Shown: positions 58,482-64,000 of the stretch, one piece after another | How the letters are laid out: the number at the start of each line of letters is the position of its first letter | Position numbering within the stretch: position 1 is the stretch's first letter | Assembly: GCA_963696505.1 (NCBI GenBank) | Contig: CAVOKN010000018.1 | Coordinates: 69,408-133,407 of the forward strand | Direction of reading: 5' to 3' | Length of the DNA stretch: 64,000 bases | Source: CAVOKN01 sp963696505 | Lineage (GTDB): Bacteria > Pseudomonadota > Gammaproteobacteria > Burkholderiales > Rhodocyclaceae | Translations under genes and position numbers: made by a program | Notes under the pieces: generated by a model | Database searches by the model: none | Told to the model about the DNA's origin: nothing | Seen by the model: only the letters and a program-made list of their open reading frames with translations

Positions 58482-58498
58482 GTAGGATTGAATCCTAC
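58482..58498 (-). promoter_or_regulatory. Putative ParD operator
   Basis: GTAGGATT-G-AATCCTAC is a perfect 8-bp inverted repeat with a single central base, 24 bases upstream of parD. Ribbon-helix-helix antitoxins usually bind such sites to repress their own operon. Confidence 0.7.
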
Positions 58499-59519
58499 CC
58501 GTCTGGCGGCTTTCAGGCAATTGAAACTGGAGCAGTGTTTGAAATTGGGGCCGTGCCGTTGGCGGTTAGGGATGACCAGCTTGGAATTCGATAGGGAGAA
58601 GCACAAGAATAAATAAAGTATCCGTGCTACGACGGGTGACCTGCACATTGCGGCCGTTGGCAGCGACATCTCCCAATGGCCGGTCAGGCCGTGACCGGGC
58701 CCACGTCAGATTCACGTGAGCGGCAGCTTGATCATCAGTGAGCTGCCATCGCATTTGAAAACGTCATCAGGCAGGTGTAGGTCGGGGGCTGCCGCTGACC
58801 TGGAAGATCTGAACGGCGGCTTACAAACTGATCCGGCCGTTGGCAGCGGATTTCGCGGCTCACCGTCTGGCTGGCCGCTCCAGGCTCTAAGCTGTCACTG
58901 ACGTTTCGTGGTCGGCTGACGTCAGCCGACCCATACCCGCCTGATGCCTGTGGCATCCTCAGTGCCCGGTTAGCGCACATTGCTGCCGTTCGGAGCCTCT
59001 GACGCGGTGGCTCTTCGGCCATACCCGATACTCGTCCTATCCCGGAAACGGTAGTCCAGCAGTGGACCATTCCATCGGCTGCGGCGGAGTGATGCACAAC
59101 ATCGACGTCATCGCCGAGGCGCGGAGCATTCGCCGAATCTTCCATCATCTCCGTGAGCCGGGCGCGCCCCTCCCATGGTGCCGGCCCGTGGCCCGCCGCT
59201 GTGCGAGATGCCCTATGCCGCGCCGACCGAGTGCGACCCGAAGGGCTAGCCGGCGCCGGACTACGAATTCGATCAGCGCATCGCTTGGTAGCTCGAAAAG
59301 GATCCGATCTCGCTCGTCGGGGAGCGCCCGTGCCGTGGGTCACCGAGATGGCCTCGGCGGCCGCCCTGGCGACACACGGCGCGACTTGCGTTGTGATTCT
59401 GGCGCGGTCTTCAGGCTTTATCAGCATGCAGCTTCCGCGCGACGACTGCTGACATCGTCCTGTAACGATTGCACCGATTTGGAATCCCTGGGTTGCTTGC
59501 GGAAGTGGCGTTGGACCTC
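58499..59519. other. Non-coding, degenerate region
   Basis: About 1 kb without a supportable gene. It contains a 22-bp perfect palindrome at 58910-58931. The minus-strand open frame through here is the run-on of the broken TetR gene and shows no protein homology. Confidence 0.45.
58910..58931. repeat. Perfect 22-bp palindrome
   Basis: The half site GGTCGGCTGAC (58910-58920) is followed directly by its exact complement (58921-58931), with no spacer. No T-run follows. It stands alone in non-coding DNA. Confidence 0.85.
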
Positions 59520-59835
59520 CTATCCCCGCCCAACGCAGCACCGCCCGCACTTTGTACGCCTCCGGCATCTCCGGCGGCAGGCTGGCGAGAAACGCGAGCG
59601 CCCGCTTCAGCAGCCGGATTATGCGCGCCGCGGCCAAGGACTCTTTCGAGTGGAAGTGCTTGCAGAGGGTCGCCTTGGCGATGTCCATCTCGGCCGACAC
59701 CTCGTCAACCGTCATCAAGTTGTAACCCTTTCGGGCGATCAGGGCATAGGTGGCGTAAAGGATCTCGTCCTCGCGCACCGTGTGTTGCTGTTCCCTTACC
59801 GAAAGTCGGCCGAATAGACCCATTGGGTCTTGCAT
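59520..59835 (-). pseudogene. TetR/AcrR family regulator, 5' part only
   Basis: The first 100 or so residues (from ATG 59835) look like a TetR repressor: REDEILYATYALIARKGYNL and DEVSAEMDIAKATLCKHFHS are the HTH region. After VRAVLRWA (about 59523) the expected ligand-binding domain is absent and the frame runs on without homology. It is truncated or frameshifted, and is divergent from the secreted protein gene at 60026. Confidence 0.75.
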
Positions 59836-60025
59836 TGAACTTATCAGTTCAAGTCTTGTTCGAAGTAGTCACGTTTGGGTTACAGGCCGGAATCTCCGGC
59901 CTGAAGTCACCATGCGTACGCCGTGCTGCATTGCCGGGCAGGCGACTGCTAACGCCGTGCGGGGGCGGCCGGGGAGCCGGCAGTCTCCGCCCTTACCGAT
60001 TCGACCGATTAGGAGATTTTTCGCC

Positions 60026-60627
60026 ATGACCTTTCGCAACCTGCTGGCCGCCGCCGCCGTCGGCCTGAGCCTCACCGCCGTTACTGCTGCGCAATCCGCT
60101 CCGACCGAAACAACCCGGGCCGGCAGCACCTCGGTGCGCCTGTCGCAGGACTTCCTGGGCGCGCTCACCACCCTGAAGGTCGCCCCGGCCGCGCTCTCCC
60201 CGGGCCGCCTCACCAAGACCAAGAAGGGCGTCTTCGCGACGTTCCCGATCACTGCTGGTGCGGTCGATCTGGGCACGGTCAAGGCGGAGATCGATCACTC
60301 GGGCGGTCTGTCGCTCACCGCGGGTGCCACGCGCGTCGAGCTGTCCGCCTTCATCATCGACCTCGCCGGCAGCCGGCCGGTGCTGACCGGGCTGGTGACG
60401 GTCAACGACAGCCTGCTCGCTCGTGTGCCGCTGTTCGATCTGGCGCTCCCGCGGGGCAGCGTGAGAGGCAATGACGATTTCCTCAAGGTCAACGGCGTGG
60501 CGGTGACGCTGTCGGAGGAAGCGGCCACGGCGTTGAACACCGTGTTCAAGGTGACGCCTTCGTGGCCGGCTTGCCGATCGGCACTGCGTTCGTGCGCGCC
60601 ATCCTGGAGTTCGAGCGCCACCACTGA
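60026..60627 (+). CDS. Secreted protein of unknown function, frameshift near the end
   Basis: Starts at ATG 60026 with an AGGAG site ten bases upstream. A signal peptide (FRNLLAAAAVGLSLTAVTAA) precedes a beta-rich domain with KKGVFATFPITAGAVDLGTV, IDHSGGLSLTAGATRVELS and SRPVLTGLVTVNDSLLARVP. At about 60553-60556 one base appears lost; the shifted frame gives a sensible tail (AFVAGLPIGTAFVRAILEFE) ending at 60627. The result is about 200 aa. The fold somewhat recalls HtaA-like domains, but I do not claim that. Confidence 0.6.
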
Positions 60628-61540
60628 GCTTGCGGCGCGCCGCCCCGCCAGGGTAAGGCGGGCGGCCTCGCAGCACGCGCGCTCCGCCGTCCCAAGACGG
60701 CCATATTGCCGCTAGTGGCTGCTGCATGAGATCGAAGTCGCCGCCGAGCACCAGGTCGAGCCGGACGGTAAGTCAGCCGTCGAGCGCATCGCGCACCAGG
60801 ACGTCATGCCGCACCACCCGTGCGACGATGGGTGCTGTCGCCACCCAAGCGCCTGCCCTCCTACCTGCAAAACGATGCGGCCGTTCAAAGCCTGGCGCTG
60901 GAGATCTTCCACAGGGTAAAGGTTCCAGGTTCGAATTAGTTGGTTAGAACTGGTGTCTTTCCGGTCGGTGTCGGGCCCGGAAAGCGCAGGAGGCCTCCGG
61001 TCACGGATCGCCCCGAAGGCCCGGTCGATTGCCTAAGCTAGCTTACAAGTCCATTGCTGCCGTTCGCTTGCGGCTGGACGGTCTGACTATATTGGGTTGG
61101 ATCCGAATGACGGGATGACCGAAACCGCCGTTCAGGTTTCCGGGCTAACCGGTGACCGATGACGTGGGTAATGCCGTCGGAGATGGTTGATGACCCACTG
61201 GCGGCATACGAGACGTACCGATCTTGACCATGCTGGAATGCGAACGGACTGACTATAAAGGCCGAGTTGCTCGCGTAGTCAAAGGGGCAGGTTTCGGATA
61301 GAAGCGGTCGTTGCTGAACGCCCGCTTGCGGGATGTGGTGAATGTCGGCAACGGCCGACTTGCCGACCAAGGAGCCCGCTTCGGGGACCGGCAAGTGTCG
61401 ATCAACAACTGTCGGTGGGATGCCAATCGAAACGCGACCTGCATCACGAAGCACGCGGCCAAAGTCCTTGGACAATTACCGGGTTCCGGGCGGCGCGCAG
61501 CCTGGGCGCGTTTGCCATACGACTTCGAAAGGACAGCCTC
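60628..61540. other. Non-coding, degenerate region
   Basis: About 910 bases with only short disagreeing frames. The word ATTGCTGCCGTTCG occurs here (about 61052) and at about 58978. No RNA gene recognised. Confidence 0.45.
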
Positions 61541-62469
61541 ATGACGAAGAGTTCTGCAACGAGATCCCTCCCCCTGCGCTGCACGATATCGCGCGGCGCC
61601 TGCTCGCTCCGTCTGCCCTCGTGGCGGCTTTGGCCCTGCTGCTGCCGTTCGCATCGCCTGCCCCGGCGCACGGGCAGTCCGCCGCGAACAATACCAAGGG
61701 CTGCCAGGACCCGGCGATGTTCCCGAATCGCATCCCCCGGCTACGCGATCGCGAAATGCGACGCGGCGAACGCGTCGCACGCCTTCACCTGGCCAGGCGG
61801 CAGCCGCAACGTGCTGGGGCGTAAGACCGAGGTCCTATACCGTGCCACCGTGCCACCGTGGCAGCGAGCGCGCCGAGCCGAAGTACATCGCGGCGAACTA
61901 CGCGAACGCGCTGAGCAAGCTGCCCGGTGCGAAGCTGCTGCTCGACCCGGCCCTCACGACGCTGGGGGACCGGGTCGTTGCGAGCGTGACGGTCGATGGC
62001 CGCGAGGTTTGGGTCCGGGTCGGCAGTGACTCCGCCGTCGTCGGCGGTCGCTGGGAGACGTACAAGGTCGTCGTCGCCTCTGACGAGGCGGCGCAGGTCG
62101 TCACCGCGAAGGCGCTGCTGGACGCGATCGAGAAGGACGGCTTTGCGACGCTGTACGTCAATTCCGAGACCGGCAAGTGGGACGTGCCCGCGAGCGCAAG
62201 GGCGACGATCGACGAGAACGCCGCTCTGATGCGCGCCCAGCCGGCGCTGAAGTTGAGTGTCGAAGGCCACACCGACAACGTCGGCCAGCCGGCCGCAAAC
62301 AAGACGCTGAGCGACAACCGGGCGCGCGCGGTGCGCGAGGCGATCCAGGCGGCGGGTACTCCGGCCGCGCGACTGCGCAGCGTCGGCCATGGTATGGAGC
62401 GGCCGGTCGCCGACAACCGGACGGAGGACGGGCGCGAGGAACCGGCAGGTCGAACTCGTGAAGGTCTGA
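61541..62469 (+). pseudogene. OmpA-like envelope protein, several frameshifts
   Basis: An ATG at 61541 follows an AAAGGA site. The signal region (ALLLPFASPAPAHGQS) and then CQDPAMFPNRIP lie in one frame. GYAIAKCDAANASHAFTWPGG (shown in part: AKCDAANASHAFTWPGG) lies in a second, and the main part from EPKYIAANYANALSKLPGAK in a third. That part includes LYVNSETGKWDVPASARATI and the OmpA signature LKLSVEGHTDNVG with SDNRARAVREAI. Near 62440 one more base is missing; the corrected end is NRQVELVKV at 62469. At least three frame changes are needed, so it is decayed or poorly assembled. Confidence 0.7.
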
Positions 62470-62607
62470 TCCCGGCGGCTGCGCTCGGCGGACGACGTGC
62501 CAACGGCATTGCGCAGTCGCTCAATCAATCGCTGCGGTCGCAGGGACGTCGAACATTCGCGACGCGCGCCTGCAACGACCCTGTAGCGCCCGCCGCGGAA
62601 TGCAGGG

Positions 62608-64000
62608 TCAATGCACCGTGCACACCATGCACGGATCGAAGGAGCGCACGACGTGCTGCACGGCAACCGGCGTTTCCTCGCCCGACTCCACGGGAGCGCC
62701 GACCAGGGCCTGCTCCAGCGGGCCGGGGTTGCCGGCGGCATCGCGCGGAGAGAAGTTCCAGGTGGTGGGCGCGACGATCTGGTAATTGTGGATGCGGCCG
62801 TGCTCGATGTGCAGCCAGTGGCCGAGGCTGCCGCGCGCTGCTTCCACCAGCCCGACGCCATGCGCCTGCCCGGGGACGGTACCGTGGCTGCAGAAGGGTT
62901 CGCCGGGCGCCAGTTCGCGCAGCCACTGCTCCATGCGCGGCACCACCAGCGCGAGTTCCAGCAGCCGGGCGACGACGCGGTTGCGCACGTTGCCGCCGGA
63001 CGCCGCCACCAGATCGCGGATCAGGGGATGGCCGTGCACCTGCTGCCGCGCCAGGGCGCCGGTTTCCATCGTCATGCCCGCGAGTCGCGGCGCCTTGCAC
63101 CAGGTATAGGCGCCGGCCTTGTCGGCGAGCGGACGTGTGACGCCCGCTGACGGGTGCAGCGGCCGGTCGGCGCCGCCCAGCCAGGACTGGCTGATGTCTT
63201 CCGCAATCTGCGCGGTATCCAGGGGCTTCAGGCCTGCGTCCCACACGCCCGGCGAGAACAGGGCGCTGGTCTCCTGCGCGTAGGCGCCGTAGCTCAGGAA
63301 GCGATCGGGGCCGCGGCCCAGCGTGTCCAGTCGCAAGTCGGCGGCAATCTCCAGGAAACGACCGAAGTCGCCGCGATCGCCCTGCGCCAACCAAGATCGA
63401 GGGCGGCCGCGCCGTCCAGGGCCGCCACGGCTTCCAGGCCATCGCCGAAGAGCCGACGCTCCAGGAAGAGCCGGAATTCCCGCAGTGCCACGAACAGGCG
63501 CGGTCTCGGCCCGCTCCACCGCCCGCGTGCTGCCACCGGGCTGGATGGCCAGGGTATGGGGCACTTGCCCGCAAGGATCCCCATCAGCGACAGCAGGCCG
63601 GCGCGCGCCGGCAGCGCCTCCGTGGTGGCCGTGCCCTGCACCGCGCGGAAGCGCTGCGCGGCGCCGGCGTGCCAGTGCCGCGCGGCATAGCCGGCGCGGG
63701 CGAAGTCGGGCATGAAGAACAGGTAAAAGTGGCTCAGGTGGTCGGCCAGGTTTTCCGCCGCGAGGATGAGGTTGCGCACGATGCGGCCTTGGGCGCCGGA
63801 CGCAACCCCATGGCGTCCGCCAGCGCCAGGGCTGCGGCGCTGGACTGGGACACCGAGCAGATCCCACAGATGCGCGGCGTGAACACCAGCGCGTCCAGCG
63901 GCGGCTTGCCGCGCAGGATCTGCTCGAACCCGCGGTACAGCGGCGAGCCACGCGCGCCGCCGCCACTTTGCCGTCCTGCAAGTCGAGGGTCACTTCGAGG
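62608..64000 (-). CDS. hoxC: Regulatory (H2-sensing) [NiFe] hydrogenase large subunit HoxC/HupV, partial and frameshifted
   Basis: Large subunit of the soluble H2 sensor that signals to HoxJ; its 5' end lies beyond 64000. Readable parts are LYRGFEQILRGKPPLDALVF and RICGICSVSQSSAAALALAD (first Cys pair), ENLADHLSHFYLFFMPDFAR, and the long intact 3' half with YNYQIVAPTTWNFSPRD-like text (NYQIVAPTTWNFSPRDAAGN). It ends SFDPCMVCTVH and a stop. There is no C-terminal extension, which separates sensor hydrogenases from energy-conserving ones. Three reading frames alternate between about 63380 and 63985, needing about five indels. The 3' 770 bases are clean. Confidence 0.85.
   Translation of the reverse strand, partial: LEVTLDLQDGKVAAARVARRCTAGSSRSCAASRRWTRWCSRRASVGSARCPSPAPQPWRWRTPWGCVRRPRPHRAQPHPRGGKPGRPPEPLLPVLHARLRPRRLCRAALARRRRAALPRGAGHGHHGGAAGARRPAVADGDPCGQVPHTLAIQPGGSTRAVERAETAPVRGTAGIPALPGASALRRWPGSRGGPGRRGRPRSWLAQGDRGDFGRFLEIAADLRLDTLGRGPDRFLSYGAYAQETSALFSPGVWDAGLKPLDTAQIAEDISQSWLGGADRPLHPSAGVTRPLADKAGAYTWCKAPRLAGMTMETGALARQQVHGHPLIRDLVAASGGNVRNRVVARLLELALVVPRMEQWLRELAPGEPFCSHGTVPGQAHGVGLVEAARGSLGHWLHIEHGRIHNYQIVAPTTWNFSPRDAAGNPGPLEQALVGAPVESGEETPVAVQHVVRSFDPCMVCTVH

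Noticed and set aside
59062..59817. Plus-strand frame of 251 codons at 59 kb
   Set aside because: Antisense to the broken TetR gene and the degenerate region; no homology or ribosome binding site.

Overview
The window reads as a stretch of high-GC (by eye about two thirds G+C) betaproteobacterial chromosome. The gene set (type VI secretion, glycogen enzymes, a Hyb-type [NiFe] hydrogenase with a Ralstonia-like H2-sensing system, ISAzo13 and IS607 elements, 'mobile mystery' proteins) would fit the Rhodocyclales and their relatives, for example the Azoarcus/Dechloromonas/Accumulibacter group. That placement is inference, not something the sequence proves. Many genes carry single-base frameshifts while their codons stay conserved on both sides, so part of the damage may be assembly error rather than decay. 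LEFT (1-12.9 kb): part of a type VI secretion locus. tssJ-tssK-tssL-tssM run rightwards, followed by a Ser/Thr kinase. An OmpA-like protein, a PP2C phosphatase and the FHA protein TagH point left. Kinase, phosphatase and FHA protein form the usual threonine-phosphorylation switch for secretion. Sheath, baseplate and ClpV genes are outside the window. 13-24.6 kb: housekeeping genes. Divergent glgX and glgB (glycogen debranching and branching), livM-livG-livF (branched-chain amino-acid type ABC transport without livH or a binding protein here), prfB with its programmed +1 frameshift, a DUF3096 membrane peptide, an Uma2 nuclease, and a Phd/VapC pair whose toxin stop overlaps the lysS start. 24.6-32.7 kb: an MscS channel, a small secreted 22-residue-repeat protein, a complete ISAzo13-family element, mnmC, a glycine-zipper protein, gltX and a tRNA-Val(CAC). 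32.8-39.5 kb: an accessory island next to the tRNA. It holds mobile mystery proteins A/B (HTH plus Fic) behind three evenly spaced palindromic operators, a decayed PIN toxin, an orphan type I restriction subunit hsdR split by a 1080-bp IS1595-family element with target duplication, a PIN/Phd pair and an IS607 serine recombinase. 39.7-44.4 kb: aqpZ, a TlcC/MFS-like carrier and a SulP-STAS-cNMP anion transporter, with REP-like repeats between. 44.8-52.9 kb: a leftward hydrogenase operon hybO-hybA-hybB-hybC-hybD-hypC-like-hybE followed by the H2-sensor kinase hoxJ. A near-perfect sigma-54 promoter precedes hybO. RIGHT (53-64 kb): transglutaminase-like protein, N-formylglutamate amidohydrolase, an mqsRA module whose toxin gene is interrupted by a truncated IS1182-type transposase gene, parDE, a decayed TetR gene, a secreted protein, a frameshifted OmpA-like gene, and at the edge the large subunit of the regulatory H2-sensing hydrogenase (HoxC/HupV type), also frameshifted. 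Together HoxC, HoxJ and the sigma-54 promoter imply H2-responsive control of the hyb operon.
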